From contig NZ_JAMBNO010000010.1 of NCBI RefSeq assembly GCF_023715105.1, positions 1-64,000 on the forward strand: a DNA stretch of 64,000 nt, read 5' to 3'. The stretch comes from Hydrogenophaga intermedia. Its GTDB lineage: Bacteria; Pseudomonadota; Gammaproteobacteria; Burkholderiales; Burkholderiaceae_C. Made by a program: the position numbers and the translations under genes. The notes beneath the pieces were generated by a model. That model saw nothing but the letters and a program-made list of their open reading frames with translations. It made no database searches and was not told the DNA's origin. Numbering within the stretch: the stretch's first letter is position 1; each line of letters opens with the position of its first letter. Shown piece after piece: positions 10,644-21,165 of this stretch.

Positions 10644-11098
10644 ACAAGACCGCACAGGACACCCTCACCATCGACCCGGTGGCGATGAACATCGTCAACC
10701 GCGTGGCCGCGGGCTGCGACCTGAGCGGCGACCTCAATTTCGAGGGCGGCCTGATCGTGCAGGGCCACGTCGAAGGCCACATCCGCGTCGACGGGCGCCT
10801 CATCATCTGGACCGGCGCCAGCGTGCGCGGGCGCATCCGCGTGCTGGGCGACCTCTATCTCTTCGGCCAGCTCGGCGCGCCCAACGGCGGGCCGCACGAC
10901 ACCAGCCTGGAATGCGAAGGCATGGTCTACGTGAGCAAGACCGGTGTGTCCACCGGCACGCTGCTGGCGCGCAAGCTGCAGATGTACGAAGGGGCCCAGT
11001 TCAAGGGCCCCTTCCGCACGCTGCAGACCAGCGACAAACTGCCTGTGCTGCGCGACGTGCTGGTGGAGCCGCCCGCCGCGCCTGAGGCAAACACCTGA
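10637..11098 (+). CDS. Bactofilin family cytoskeletal protein
   Basis: The protein (about 153 residues) has a bactofilin/DUF583 core (about residues 20-120), a right-handed beta-helix built from short repeats seen as GCDLSGDLNFEGGLIVQGHVEGHIRVDG and following turns. Bactofilins polymerise without nucleotide and scaffold envelope enzymes such as peptidoglycan hydrolases or synthases. Two adjacent GTG codons (10637 and 10640) could start it; AAGGAAGG at 10623-10630 suits either. The second would give a 4-nt overlap with the upstream gene. Neighbours are a small membrane protein and a FemAB-like transferase. Confidence 0.87.
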   Translation: MVNKTAQDTLTIDPVAMNIVNRVAAGCDLSGDLNFEGGLIVQGHVEGHIRVDGRLIIWTGASVRGRIRVLGDLYLFGQLGAPNGGPHDTSLECEGMVYVSKTGVSTGTLLARKLQMYEGAQFKGPFRTLQTSDKLPVLRDVLVEPPAAPEANT

Positions 11099-11102
11099 CA
11101 GA

Positions 11103-11642
11103 TCAGGCCTCCTGCGCCTTCTCGTAGTTGGCGATCCCGTCCAGGATCTCCTTGTGGGCGGACTCCTTGCCCTCCCAGCCCAGCACCTTGACCCACTTGC
11201 CGGGCTCCAGGTCCTTGTAGTGCTCGAAGAAATGCTGGATGGTCTTCAAGCGCATCGGGTTCAGGTCTTCGGGCTTTTGCCACTGGGTGTAGATCGACAG
11301 GATCTTGTCCACCGGCACGGCGAGCAGCTTGGCGTCTTCGCCGGCCTCGTCTTCCATGCGCAGCATGCCCAGGGCGCGGCAGGTCACCACCACGCCGGGG
11401 ATCAGCGGCACCGGCGTGATCACCAGCACGTCCACCGGGTCACCGTCGCCCGAGATGGTCTTGGGGATGTAGCCGTAGTTTGTGGGGTAGTGCATGGACG
11501 TGCTCATGAAGCGGTCCACGAAGATGGCGCCGGTCTCCTTGTCGACCTCGTATTTGATCGGGTCGGCGTTCATCGGGATCTCGATGATCACGTTGAAGGA
11601 ATCGGGGACCTTGCTGCCAGGGGTGACGTTGTCGAGGGACAT
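11103..11642 (-). CDS. ppa: Inorganic pyrophosphatase, soluble family I
   Basis: The 179-residue cytoplasmic enzyme hydrolyses pyrophosphate to two phosphates. The family I signature with the metal-binding aspartates is present as DGDPVDVLV, together with the YPTNYGYIP block and the lysine/tyrosine-rich C-terminal half. The start [10 protein letters not shown] was preferred to longer in-frame ATGs because it matches the family. It is divergent from hppA, so soluble and membrane pyrophosphatases are encoded back to back with a 275-bp shared control region. Confidence 0.95.
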   Translation of the reverse strand: MSLDNVTPGSKVPDSFNVIIEIPMNADPIKYEVDKETGAIFVDRFMSTSMHYPTNYGYIPKTISGDGDPVDVLVITPVPLIPGVVVTCRALGMLRMEDEAGEDAKLLAVPVDKILSIYTQWQKPEDLNPMRLKTIQHFFEHYKDLEPGKWVKVLGWEGKESAHKEILDGIANYEKAQEA

Positions 11643-11759
11643 GGATGTCTCGGGGGGAGGTTGAGGGAATCGGGTTCGGCGCGTCGCGACGGCGACGCAC
11701 GGGCGCGCGGCGCGCTCCGGATTTACCCTGATTTTACCGACGCGAGCCTGACGCCCCCG

Positions 11760-11788
11760 ATGGCAAGCGGGGGGAATCTGGCTACAGT
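11760..11788 (+). promoter_or_regulatory. Candidate sigma-70 promoter of hppA
   Basis: ATGGCA (11760-11765, four of six matches to TTGACA) and TACAGT (11783-11788, four of six to TATAAT) are separated by 17 bp. They would start transcription near 11795 and leave a leader of about 120 nt before hppA. The match is moderate and untested. Confidence 0.33.
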
Positions 11789-11815
11789 CGCGCCGTTGGC
11801 CAATCGCCTGTGCGT

Positions 11816-11888
11816 TGCTGCATCTTCTGCAGCAGCGGCGACAGCGAGGAAGCAACGCAGCGGGGGCAGCCCCGGAGGCGTTGCCCCC
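11816..11888 (+). promoter_or_regulatory. Two strong hairpins in the hppA leader
   Basis: The first hairpin has arms TGCTGCA (11816-11822) and TGCAGCA (11828-11834) around a TCTTC loop. The second has arms GGGGGCA (11862-11868) and TGCCCCC (11882-11888) around 13 nt. Both arm pairs are perfect and end 29 nt before the hppA ATG, upstream of its AGGAG ribosome site. They could stabilise or regulate the mRNA; neither is followed by a T run, so they are not simple terminators. Confidence 0.4.
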
Positions 11889-11917
11889 TCCAAGTCGATA
11901 ACTGGCAGGAGAACTAC

Positions 11918-13978
<2,061 letters not shown>

Positions 13979-13996
13979 CCTGCGCCCGCAACCCCG

Positions 13997-14021
13997 AAAA
14001 GCCCGCCGCGTGCGGGCTTTT
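13997..14021. terminator. Bidirectional rho-independent terminator between hppA and tetR
   Basis: A perfect stem GCCCGC/GCGGGC (14001-14006 and 14012-14017) with a 5-nt loop is flanked by AAAA on the left and TTTT on the right, so it works for both converging genes. It starts 18 bp after the hppA stop, and the right-hand T run reaches the tetR stop. Confidence 0.85.
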
Positions 14022-14615
14022 CTACGCTTGCGCCAGCCTGCGCACGATGGCGCTGGCGACGGGAACCAGGCTTTCCAGTTCGGCCTGTTCGTTGCGCTCG
14101 ATGGCTTGCAGCACGAGTTCGGTGATGGCACCGACCGCAGCCATCGCCATCGCGGGGCTGAGCGCCTGTTTGGCGGGGCGGTCGCGGTTGACGGTTTCGC
14201 ACATGAAGTCCGCCAGCGAACCCATCACCTCGCGGCGGGCGGCGGCGCCGGCCTCGCCCAGGTGGTGGATCTCCACGAACAGGGTGCGCAGCAGGCGTGG
14301 ACCCGCCGACAGATGCGAAAAGTAGGCCCGCAGCGCGGTCTCCACCTGTGCCTGCCAGGGCAGCGAAGGCTGCACCGCTGCGCGCAAGGTGTTGAGCGCC
14401 GAAGCGCTGGCGAGCCGGTAAAGGGTGAGGAAGCAGACGTCCTTGTCGGCAAAGTGCTCGTAGAAGGTGCGCTTGGAGACGCCGGCCACGCGCACGACAT
14501 CGGCCACGGTGACGGCTGCGAAGCCCTTGTCGGCCGCCACGTCGGCCAGGGCATGGAGCAGGCGGCTGTCGGGTGCTTCAAGCGTGCTGGTGTTGGCGGC
14601 GTCTCGACGGGGCAT
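14022..14615 (-). CDS. TetR/AcrR family transcriptional repressor
   Basis: The 197-residue regulator has an N-terminal TetR helix-turn-helix (about residues 18-65, with FAAVTVADVVRVAGVSKRTFYEHFADKD) and a variable helical ligand-binding domain (about 80-190). It is divergent from the predicted metal-dependent hydrolase gene, and a perfect palindrome in the 110-bp gap is the likely operator for both. The ligand cannot be read from sequence. A -10-like TAAGAT only 6 nt before the ATG suggests a leaderless mRNA. Confidence 0.9.
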   Translation of the reverse strand: MPRRDAANTSTLEAPDSRLLHALADVAADKGFAAVTVADVVRVAGVSKRTFYEHFADKDVCFLTLYRLASASALNTLRAAVQPSLPWQAQVETALRAYFSHLSAGPRLLRTLFVEIHHLGEAGAAARREVMGSLADFMCETVNRDRPAKQALSPAMAMAAVGAITELVLQAIERNEQAELESLVPVASAIVRRLAQA

Positions 14616-14621
14616 GGCGCC

Positions 14622-14627
14622 ATCTTA
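14622..14627 (-). promoter_or_regulatory. -10-like TAAGAT directly upstream of tetR
   Basis: On the minus strand TAAGAT is followed by GGCGCC and then the ATG, a 6-nt gap. Transcription would begin at the start codon itself. No strong -35 was identified. Confidence 0.3.
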
Positions 14628-14656
14628 GGGGCCATCCACCCAGGCGCCATCCGGGC

Positions 14657-14685
14657 TTGACAGCGCGGCGCGAGCGACGCACAGT
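14657..14685 (+). promoter_or_regulatory. Candidate promoter of the predicted hydrolase gene
   Basis: A consensus -35 TTGACA at 14657-14662 is followed, after 17 bp, by a weak -10 CACAGT at 14680-14685. Transcription would start at about 14692, inside the palindrome at 14689-14710, so a bound TetR would block it. Confidence 0.4.
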
Positions 14686-14688
14686 CCC

Positions 14689-14710
14689 TTTGGTACTCGT
14701 CGGTACCAAA
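14689..14710. promoter_or_regulatory. Putative TetR operator, perfect 8-bp inverted repeat
   Basis: TTTGGTAC and GTACCAAA are separated by 6 bp in the gap between tetR and the divergent hydrolase gene. Size, symmetry and position match a TetR-family operator, and it overlaps the expected transcription start of the hydrolase gene. Binding is inferred. Confidence 0.75.
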
Positions 14711-14725
14711 TGACGGAGCCCCATC

Positions 14726-15544
14726 ATGTCCGACCTCACCGTTCGCCGCCTGCTGATCGATCTGGAACAACCCGTGGCGCGCCACTGGTGCGGTGGCGAT
14801 GCCTTTCTCACCGCCTGGTTCAACGCGCTGTCGATGAGCTTTCCGGTCGGCGAGCAGTTCTTCATCGACGCCGTGCGCGAAGGCGCCAAAGGCCTGCCCG
14901 AGGAACAGCGCGCGCACTGGGACGCCGAGGTGAAGGGCTTCATCGGTCAGGAGGCCACGCACCGGCGCATCCATGCGCTTTTCAACGCACAGATCGAAAA
15001 GCACGGCCTGCAGAATGCCTGGGCGCCGCGCGCCGAGCGGCGCATGAAGCTGCTTGCCGGCACCGATGCGCGCCATGCGCTGGGCATCACCGCGGCCAAC
15101 GAACACTTCACCGCCCTCTTCGCCGAATGGCTGCTGGGGCACCCCGAGGTGCTGGCCGGCAGCGAGCCGCGCCTGCAGGCGCTGTGGCTGTGGCACAGCG
15201 CCGAGGAAGCCGAGCACAAGTGCACTGCGTTCGATCTGTACCAGGCACTGGGCGGCAACCACGAATGGCGCGTGAAATGGATGCGCCGGGTGACCGTGTT
15301 CTTCCTGACCGACGCCCTGCGCCAGACGGTGAACAACCTGCGGCGCGATGGCACCCTGTGGCGCTGGTCGACCTGGCGCAGCGCCTGGAACCACCTGCTG
15401 GGCCCTCGCGGCATGTTGCGCGACAACTTGCCGGCCTGGCGCGACTATTTCCGCGCCGATTTCCACCCCAACCAGCAGCACAGCGAACGCTCCGCGGACT
15501 GGCTGCGCACGCACAGCGACCTCTTCATCGCCGTCGGCCGCTGA
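14726..15544 (+). CDS. Predicted metal-dependent hydrolase (PF10118 / COG3687)
   Basis: The 272-residue protein matches the uncharacterised metal-dependent hydrolase family: an N-terminal FPVGEQFFIDAVR block (about residues 38-50), FIGQEATHRRIHALFN (about 72-87), ITAANEHFTALFAEWLL (about 120-136) and WLWHSAEEAEHKCTAFDLY (about 152-170). Conserved Glu and His residues in these helices probably form a di-metal, ferritin-like centre. No substrate is known. It is under the likely control of the divergent TetR, so it may respond to a small hydrophobic compound. Start MSDLTVRRL follows the operator by 15 bp. Confidence 0.85.
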   Translation: MSDLTVRRLLIDLEQPVARHWCGGDAFLTAWFNALSMSFPVGEQFFIDAVREGAKGLPEEQRAHWDAEVKGFIGQEATHRRIHALFNAQIEKHGLQNAWAPRAERRMKLLAGTDARHALGITAANEHFTALFAEWLLGHPEVLAGSEPRLQALWLWHSAEEAEHKCTAFDLYQALGGNHEWRVKWMRRVTVFFLTDALRQTVNNLRRDGTLWRWSTWRSAWNHLLGPRGMLRDNLPAWRDYFRADFHPNQQHSERSADWLRTHSDLFIAVGR

Positions 15545-15589
15545 TCGGACGACCCCGGGTTTTCCCGGTCGGTCCGTCGTCGGCTCAAC

Positions 15590-15616
15590 TTGTATGATGA
15601 CCTGATCAGCATACAA
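15590..15616. promoter_or_regulatory. Putative operator and promoter of the tetronate operon
   Basis: An imperfect 27-bp palindrome has arms TTGTATGaTGA and TCAgCATACAA around 5 bp. A -10-like TATGAT (15593-15598) lies inside the left arm, so a bound dimer would block initiation. It sits 15 bp before the ATG of the FadR-type regulator gene, which indicates autoregulation of the whole operon. FadR/GntR regulators commonly use sites of this kind, with a TGTATG-type half-site. Confidence 0.7.
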
Positions 15617-15631
15617 AGCATCCCGACACGC

Positions 15632-16402
15632 ATGCTCTCCGACAACGCCGAGCCCCTGCAAGCACCGCAGCGCCTCACCGACCGGCTGGCGGCCTTGTTG
15701 ATGCAGCGCATCGAGTCGGGCGATCTGGGCCCCGATCAGCGCCTGCCGACTGAACAGCGGCTGTCCGAACAGTTCGGGGTGTCGCGCACCGTGGTGCGCG
15801 AAGCCATCAGTCAGCTCAAATCCATCGGTTTGCTCACCTCGCGGCAGGGGGCCGGCGTGTTCGTGGCGCCCAGCCACCGTGCACGCCCGCTCGCTTTCGA
15901 TCCGACCGTGCTGCACTCCATGGAGGCCGTGCTCCAGGTGGTGGAGGTGCGCCGTGGCCTGGAGGCCGACGTGGCCGAACTGGCGGCGCGGCGCATCACG
16001 CCGGAGAAGTCGCGCGCCATCCTCGACGCCCTGGCCGAGCTGGAAGCCTGCCCTGCCCTGGGTACGGCCGGCGTGGAGGCCGACCTGCGCTTTCACCGCA
16101 GCATCGCGCGCGCCACCGACAACCCGCACTACGAGCGGCTGCTGGGCTTCCTGGAGCAATACCAACGCGACGCGATGCGCGTCACCCGCACCAACGAATC
16201 GCTGGACAACGGCTACATGGCGCAGGTGCAACGGGAGCACCGTGCGATTGCCGAAGCGGTGACGCAAGGCGACCCCATGGCCGCGCGCGAGGCCGCGATG
16301 CGCCACATGGCCAACGCGGCGCACCGCATCGAGCACGCCTCGCCACCCGTTCGCCGCGCGCTCGACGCGCTGCTTCAACCCCCTGCATCCCCCCACGAAT
16401 GA
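15632..16402 (+). CDS. GntR/FadR-family regulator of the tetronate operon
   Basis: The 256-residue regulator has an N-terminal winged helix (about residues 12-75, with PTEQRLSEQFGVSRTVVREA) and a C-terminal FCD ligand-binding domain (about 95-235) that keeps acidic and His residues expected to hold a metal and a carboxylate ligand. It heads the operon, and its stop overlaps the ltnD start (ATGA). A TTG start 14 codons earlier is possible but would put the coding region inside the operator, so ATG 15632 was chosen. The inducer is probably a tetronate or an oxo-tetronate intermediate. Confidence 0.9.
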   Translation: MLSDNAEPLQAPQRLTDRLAALLMQRIESGDLGPDQRLPTEQRLSEQFGVSRTVVREAISQLKSIGLLTSRQGAGVFVAPSHRARPLAFDPTVLHSMEAVLQVVEVRRGLEADVAELAARRITPEKSRAILDALAELEACPALGTAGVEADLRFHRSIARATDNPHYERLLGFLEQYQRDAMRVTRTNESLDNGYMAQVQREHRAIAEAVTQGDPMAAREAAMRHMANAAHRIEHASPPVRRALDALLQPPASPHE

Positions 16403-17343
16403 CCGCTGTCAACACACCTTCGCCCACCACGCTGGGCGTCATCGGCCTGGGCTCCATGGGCATGGGCGCGGCCCGCTCGGCCCTGCGTCGCGGCCTCACC
16501 ACCTGGGGTTGCGACCCGAACCCCACCGCACGCGAAACATTCGGGCAAGCCGGCGGCCGCGCCGTGCTGCACCCCGCTGAACTGGCCCCGCATTGCGATG
16601 TCGTGCTGGTGCTGGTGGTCAACGCCGCGCAAACCGAAACGGTGCTGTTCGGCGACAACGGCCTCGTGCCCGGCCTGCGCCGCGGCTCGGTGGTGATCGC
16701 CTCGGCCACCGTGGACCCGGCCTTGCCCGCGCAATGGGAGGCGCGCCTGGCCGAGCACGGCATCCTGCTGATCGACGGCCCGGTCTCGGGTGGCGCCCGC
16801 AAAGCGGCCGAGGGCCAGATGACGGTGATGGCCTCGGGCAGCGACGCCGCGTTTGCGGCTGCCGACGCCGCGCTGCAGGCGATCGCGGGCAAGGTCTACC
16901 GCCTGGGCGATCGCGCGGGCGTGGGCTCCACCGTGAAGATGGTCAACCAGCATCTCGCCGGCGTGCACATCGCCACGGCCTGCGAGGCCATGGCACTGGG
17001 CATCAAGGCTGGCGCCGATCCGCGACAGCTCTACGAGGTCATCTGCAACAGCGCCGGCATGAGCTGGATGTTCGAGAACCGCGTGCCCCACATCCTGGAC
17101 GGCGACTACACCCCGCTGTCGGCGGTGAACATCTTCGTGAAGGACCTGGGCATCGTGCTGGACGCCGCACGCGCGATGAAGTTTCCGCTGCCGCTGGCCG
17201 CCGCCGCCCACCAGCTCTACCTGGCCACGGCCGCCATGGGCCTGGGCGGCCAGGATGACGCCGCGGTGGTGAAGTACTACGCCGCGCTGGCCGGTCTGGA
17301 GCTGCCCTCGGCAGCACCGGGCGCGGGCGGGAGCGCGGCATGA
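16399..17343 (+). CDS. ltnD: L-threonate dehydrogenase
   Basis: The 314-residue NAD-dependent enzyme of the 3-hydroxyisobutyrate dehydrogenase superfamily oxidises L-threonate at C2 to 2-oxo-tetronate. The Rossmann motif GVIGLGSMGMGAA lies at about residues 13-25, the substrate-binding DGPVSGGARKAAEG at about 126-139, and the catalytic Lys in GSTVKMVNQHLAG at about 176-188. The specific name rests on its place beside otnK, otnC, otnI and denD; alone it could be another beta-hydroxyacid dehydrogenase. It overlaps the regulator gene and otnK by 4 nt each. Confidence 0.88.
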   Translation: MTAVNTPSPTTLGVIGLGSMGMGAARSALRRGLTTWGCDPNPTARETFGQAGGRAVLHPAELAPHCDVVLVLVVNAAQTETVLFGDNGLVPGLRRGSVVIASATVDPALPAQWEARLAEHGILLIDGPVSGGARKAAEGQMTVMASGSDAAFAAADAALQAIAGKVYRLGDRAGVGSTVKMVNQHLAGVHIATACEAMALGIKAGADPRQLYEVICNSAGMSWMFENRVPHILDGDYTPLSAVNIFVKDLGIVLDAARAMKFPLPLAAAAHQLYLATAAMGLGGQDDAAVVKYYAALAGLELPSAAPGAGGSAA

Positions 17344-18617
17344 TCCTCGGCGTCATCGCAGACGATTTCACCGGCGCCACCGACGTGGCCAGCATGCTGG
17401 TGCGCGCCGGCATGCGCACGGTGCAGGTGCTGGGTGTGCCACAAGGGCCTCTTCCGCAGGCCGATGCGATCGTGGTGGCTCTCAAGTCACGCACCATCGC
17501 ACCCGAACTCGCGGTTCAGCAAAGCCTGGATGCATTGGCCGCATTGCGCGCGGCCGGCGCCCGGCAGATTTACTTCAAGTACTGCTCCACCTTCGACTCC
17601 ACGCCACGCGGCAACATCGGTCCCGTGATCGATGCGCTGATGCAGGCACTGAACACCGACCTCACCATCGCCTGCCCGGCGTTCCCCGAGAACGGGCGCA
17701 CGGTCTACCGAGGCCACCTGTTCGTGGGCGATGCGCTGCTGAGTGACTCCGGCATGCGCAACCACCCGCTCACGCCCATGACCGACGCCAACCTGCTGCG
17801 GGTGCTGCAGGCACAAACGCCGCAACGCGTGGGCCTGCTGCGCCACGACACCGTCGCGCAGGGCGCCGATGCTACGCGCGCGAAATTGCAGTCGTTGCGC
17901 GCCGAAGGCACACGCGTCGCCGTGGCCGATGCACTCAGTCAGGACGACCTGCTCACGTTGGGCGAGGCATGCGCCGACCTGCCCCTGGTCACCGCCGGCT
18001 CCGGCGTGGCCCTGGGGCTGCCGCCAGCCTACGCGCGGCGCGGCTGGCTGCGGCCGGACGCCCAGGCCGCCGCCTTGCCCGCCGTGGGCGGTGCTGCGGC
18101 CGTGGTATCGGGCTCCTGCTCGCAGGCCACCAACGCCCAGGTCGCGCGCTGGCAACAGGGCGGCGGTGCTTCGGTTCAGGTCGATCCGCTGGCCCTGCAC
18201 GAGGGCCGCACCAGCCCCGCCGATCTGCTGGCCGAGGCCACCGCGTCGCTGGCCCAGGGCCCGGTGCTGGTCTATGCCACCGCCACGCCAGAGCGCGTGG
18301 GCGCGGTGCAGCAGGCCCTGGGCGTGCAGGCCGCCGGCGAGCTGGTGGAACAGGCGCTGGCCCACATTGCTCGCGGCCTGGTGACGCGCGGCGTGCGAAG
18401 GCTGGTCGTCGCGGGCGGTGAAACGTCGGGCGCGGTCGTGCAGGCGCTCGCCGTGCAGCAGTTGCAGATCGGACCCAGCATCTGCCCCGGCGTGCCCTGG
18501 ACCGCCACGCGCCATGGCGAAGCTGCAGACCCGCTGTTGCTGGCCCTCAAATCCGGCAACTTCGGCGGCCCCGATTTCTTCCGTGAGGCACTGGCCATGA
18601 CGGAGGCGGCGGCGTGA
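17340..18617 (+). CDS. otnK: 3-oxo-tetronate kinase (DUF1537 family)
   Basis: The 425-residue kinase phosphorylates 3-oxo-tetronate at C4 with ATP. The N-terminal DUF1537 domain begins GVIADDFTGATDVASMLV with the acidic substrate site, and includes KYCSTFDSTPRGNIGPV (about residues 79-95). The C-terminal nucleotide-binding domain has VVAGGETSGAVVQAL (about 357-371) followed by the CPGVPWT loop. The family was shown to comprise acid-sugar kinases in tetronate pathways. It overlaps ltnD and otnC by 4 nt on each side, so the enzymes should be made in fixed ratio. Confidence 0.92.
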   Translation: MILGVIADDFTGATDVASMLVRAGMRTVQVLGVPQGPLPQADAIVVALKSRTIAPELAVQQSLDALAALRAAGARQIYFKYCSTFDSTPRGNIGPVIDALMQALNTDLTIACPAFPENGRTVYRGHLFVGDALLSDSGMRNHPLTPMTDANLLRVLQAQTPQRVGLLRHDTVAQGADATRAKLQSLRAEGTRVAVADALSQDDLLTLGEACADLPLVTAGSGVALGLPPAYARRGWLRPDAQAAALPAVGGAAAVVSGSCSQATNAQVARWQQGGGASVQVDPLALHEGRTSPADLLAEATASLAQGPVLVYATATPERVGAVQQALGVQAAGELVEQALAHIARGLVTRGVRRLVVAGGETSGAVVQALAVQQLQIGPSICPGVPWTATRHGEAADPLLLALKSGNFGGPDFFREALAMTEAAA

Positions 18618-19291
18618 CGCTCTCGGCGCCCGACACCCAGCAAGCCATGCGCGCCGAGATCGTGCGCGTGGGATCGTCGCTTTTTTCGCGAGGCCTGGCC
18701 CACTCCACCGCCGGCAACATCAGTGTGCGTCTGGATGCGGCCCAAGGCGGCGGATTCCTGATCACGCCCACCGACGCCTGCCTGGGACATCTCGACCCCG
18801 ACGAACTGGCCTGGGTCGGTGAGGACGGCCAGCAACGCGCTGGCGCACGCGCCAGCAAGACGCTGGCCCTGCACCGGCGCATTTACGAAGCGGCGCCCCA
18901 CGCGCGCAGCGTGTTGCACACCCACAGCACCCACCTGGTGGCGCTGAGCCTGCAAGGCGTGTGGCAGGCACAGGACATCCTGCCGCCCATCACGCCCTAC
19001 CAGGTGATGAAGGTGGGCCATGTGCCGCACCTTGCTTACCGCGCACCGGGCGACGCCGCCGTGGCCGATGAACTCGGCGCGCTGATCCGCCGGGCCGAGC
19101 GGCCGCTGCACGCGGCCATGCTCGAACGCCTGGGCCCCGTGGTGTGGCACCACAGCCCCGCGCAGGCCATGGCACTGCTGGAAGAACTCGAAGAAACCGC
19201 CCGACTGTGGCTGCTCTGCTCGCCCCGCCCCGCACCGCTCGACGACACCCGCATCGACGAACTGCGACAACGCTTCAACGCCCTCTGGTGA
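18614..19291 (+). CDS. otnC: 3-oxo-tetronate 4-phosphate decarboxylase (class II aldolase family)
   Basis: The 225-residue class II aldolase/adducin-family protein decarboxylates 3-oxo-tetronate 4-phosphate to dihydroxyacetone phosphate. The family N-terminal motif [11 protein letters not shown] (about residues 33-43) and the metal-binding [13 protein letters not shown] (about 101-113) are present, with a third His in the C-terminal half. It starts with GTG, overlapping the otnK stop as GTGA. It completes the pathway between otnK and central metabolism. Confidence 0.9.
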   Translation: MTLSAPDTQQAMRAEIVRVGSSLFSRGLAHSTAGNISVRLDAAQGGGFLITPTDACLGHLDPDELAWVGEDGQQRAGARASKTLALHRRIYEAAPHARSVLHTHSTHLVALSLQGVWQAQDILPPITPYQVMKVGHVPHLAYRAPGDAAVADELGALIRRAERPLHAAMLERLGPVVWHHSPAQAMALLEELEETARLWLLCSPRPAPLDDTRIDELRQRFNALW

Positions 19292-19292
19292 C

Positions 19293-20096
19293 ATGCCCCG
19301 ATTCGCCGCCAACCTCACGATGATGTACACCGAAGTGCCCTTCCTGGAGCGCTTCGCAGCCGCCGCGGCCGATGGCTTCGACGCGGTCGAGTTCCTCTTT
19401 CCCTACGAGTTCGACGCCCAGGAACTGGCGCAGCGCCTGCGCGCGAGCGGCCTCACCCAGGCCCTGTTCAACATGCCGCCGGGTGACTGGGCCGCGGGTG
19501 AACGCGGCATGGCTTGCCTGCCCGGCCGCGAGGCCGAGTTCGCGGCCCATCTGGAGACCGCCCTGCGCTACGCACAAGCCACCGGTTGCCTGCGGCTGCA
19601 TGCCATGGCCGGCCTCGTGCCCGAGGGCGCCGACCGCGCCGGCCTGCGCGCCACGTACGTTGCCAACCTGCGGCTGGCTGCGGCCCGCGCGGCACCGCTG
19701 GGCATCACGGTGCTGATCGAGCCGCTCAATGCCCGCGACGTGCCGGGCTACTTCCTCGGCACGCAACAGCAGGCGCATGACGTGGTGGCCGAGGTGGGCG
19801 CGGCCAACCTGCGCGTGCAGATGGACTTCTACCACTGCCAGATCAGCGAAGGCGACCTCACGCGCCGCCTGGAACGCCACTTCGATGGCGTTGGCCACAT
19901 CCAGATCGCCGGCGTGCCCGACCGACACGAACCGGACGACGGCGAGATCAACCACCCCCATCTGTTCCAGCGCCTGGACGACCTGGGCTACGCGGGCTTC
20001 GTGGGGTGCGAGTACCGCCCGCGCGCGGGCACCAGCGCCGGCCTGGGCTGGCTGCGCCGCTGGCGCGAACAACAACAACGCGGGAGCCGCACATGA
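19293..20096 (+). CDS. otnI: 2-oxo-tetronate isomerase
   Basis: The 267-residue TIM-barrel protein belongs to the hydroxypyruvate isomerase/xylose isomerase-like family and converts 2-oxo-tetronate to 3-oxo-tetronate. The metal ligands and catalytic residues are seen in [14 protein letters not shown] (Glu about residue 143), [33 protein letters not shown] and the terminal GCEYRP (Glu about 240). It could be called hyi, but the otn context supports OtnI. It lies 1 bp after otnC and overlaps denD by 4 nt. Confidence 0.9.
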   Translation: MPRFAANLTMMYTEVPFLERFAAAAADGFDAVEFLFPYEFDAQELAQRLRASGLTQALFNMPPGDWAAGERGMACLPGREAEFAAHLETALRYAQATGCLRLHAMAGLVPEGADRAGLRATYVANLRLAAARAAPLGITVLIEPLNARDVPGYFLGTQQQAHDVVAEVGAANLRVQMDFYHCQISEGDLTRRLERHFDGVGHIQIAGVPDRHEPDDGEINHPHLFQRLDDLGYAGFVGCEYRPRAGTSAGLGWLRRWREQQQRGSRT

Positions 20097-21121
20097 ACAT
20101 CCTGATCACCGGCGGCGCCGGATTTCTGGGCAGCCGCCTGGCGCGCGAGTTGCTGCAACGCGGCCACCTCGGATCGCGGCGTATCGAGCGCGTGATGCTG
20201 GCCGACCTCGTTGCACCACGCGACGCCACACTCGTCAACGATGCGCGCGTACAGACGCAGGCGGGCGACCTGCAGGCGAGCCTGCCTGCGCTGTTCGCGC
20301 AGCGCTGGGACGCGGTGTTCCACCTTGCCTCGGCCGTCTCGGCCGAATGCGAGGCGGATTTCGATCTTGGCCTGCATGCCAACCTTGACACCACGCGCCG
20401 CCTGCTCGACGCCTGCCGCCAGCAGACGCTGCAGGGCCATCCCGCGCCGATGTTCTTCTTCTCCAGCTCGGTCGCCGTCTATGGCAGCGACCCGGCCCTG
20501 CCGCTGCCCGCGGTGGTGGGCGACGACACGCTGCCAACGCCGCAATCGAGCTACGGCATCCACAAGTTCGTGTGCGAGCAGCTGGTGGCCGACTACACGC
20601 GCAAGGGCTTCATCGACGGCCGTGCAGCGCGCCTAATGACGGTTTCCGTGCGCCCGGGGCGGCCCAACGGCGCGGCCTCGGGATTCCTGTCGGGCATGCT
20701 GCGCGAACCGCTGGCAGGCCAGCCCAGCAACTGCCCCGTGCCGCTGGACACGCCGGTGGCGCTGTCCTCACCGGCCACCACCATCGCGGGCATCATCGCC
20801 GTGGCCGAGGCCTCGCGCGAGGCCTTCGGTGGGCGCACCGCCATCAACCTGCCGGCACTGAGCCTGCGCGTAAGCGACATGCTGGACGCGTTGGCCGCCT
20901 TCGCCGGCCGCGAGGCCACCGCGCTGGTGAGCCACGAGCCCGATGCCGCGACCGCGCGCATCGTGGCCGGCTGGCCCTCGCTGTTTCACAGCCCGCGTGC
21001 GCAGGCCCTGGGCCTGCGTGCCGACCCCGACTTCCATTCGGTCCTGCGCCAGTACGCGCAGGACCACCCCGATGCCGTGACCCTGCCGGCAGCGCGCGCA
21101 CGGCTGACCACCGCGCACTGA
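20093..21121 (+). CDS. denD: D-erythronate dehydrogenase (extended SDR)
   Basis: The 342-residue extended short-chain dehydrogenase has the Rossmann motif [13 protein letters not shown] (about residues 4-16), catalytic Ser in [13 protein letters not shown] and the YxxxK pair in [13 protein letters not shown]. Its relatives oxidise D-erythronate to an oxo-tetronate, which feeds OtnI and OtnK. With ltnD in the same operon, both C4 aldonate epimers would enter one route. The ATG overlaps the otnI stop (ATGA). Without context it would be called only an NAD-dependent epimerase/dehydratase. Confidence 0.87.
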   Translation: MNILITGGAGFLGSRLARELLQRGHLGSRRIERVMLADLVAPRDATLVNDARVQTQAGDLQASLPALFAQRWDAVFHLASAVSAECEADFDLGLHANLDTTRRLLDACRQQTLQGHPAPMFFFSSSVAVYGSDPALPLPAVVGDDTLPTPQSSYGIHKFVCEQLVADYTRKGFIDGRAARLMTVSVRPGRPNGAASGFLSGMLREPLAGQPSNCPVPLDTPVALSSPATTIAGIIAVAEASREAFGGRTAINLPALSLRVSDMLDALAAFAGREATALVSHEPDAATARIVAGWPSLFHSPRAQALGLRADPDFHSVLRQYAQDHPDAVTLPAARARLTTAH

Positions 21122-21165
21122 CCACCCTTCCCGCAACGACCCACCCTTCTCAAGGAGACAAGCGC

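Noticed and set aside
15555..15570. CCGGG-TTTT-CCCGG hairpin as a terminator after the hydrolase gene
   Set aside because: The stem is short and no T run follows the second arm.
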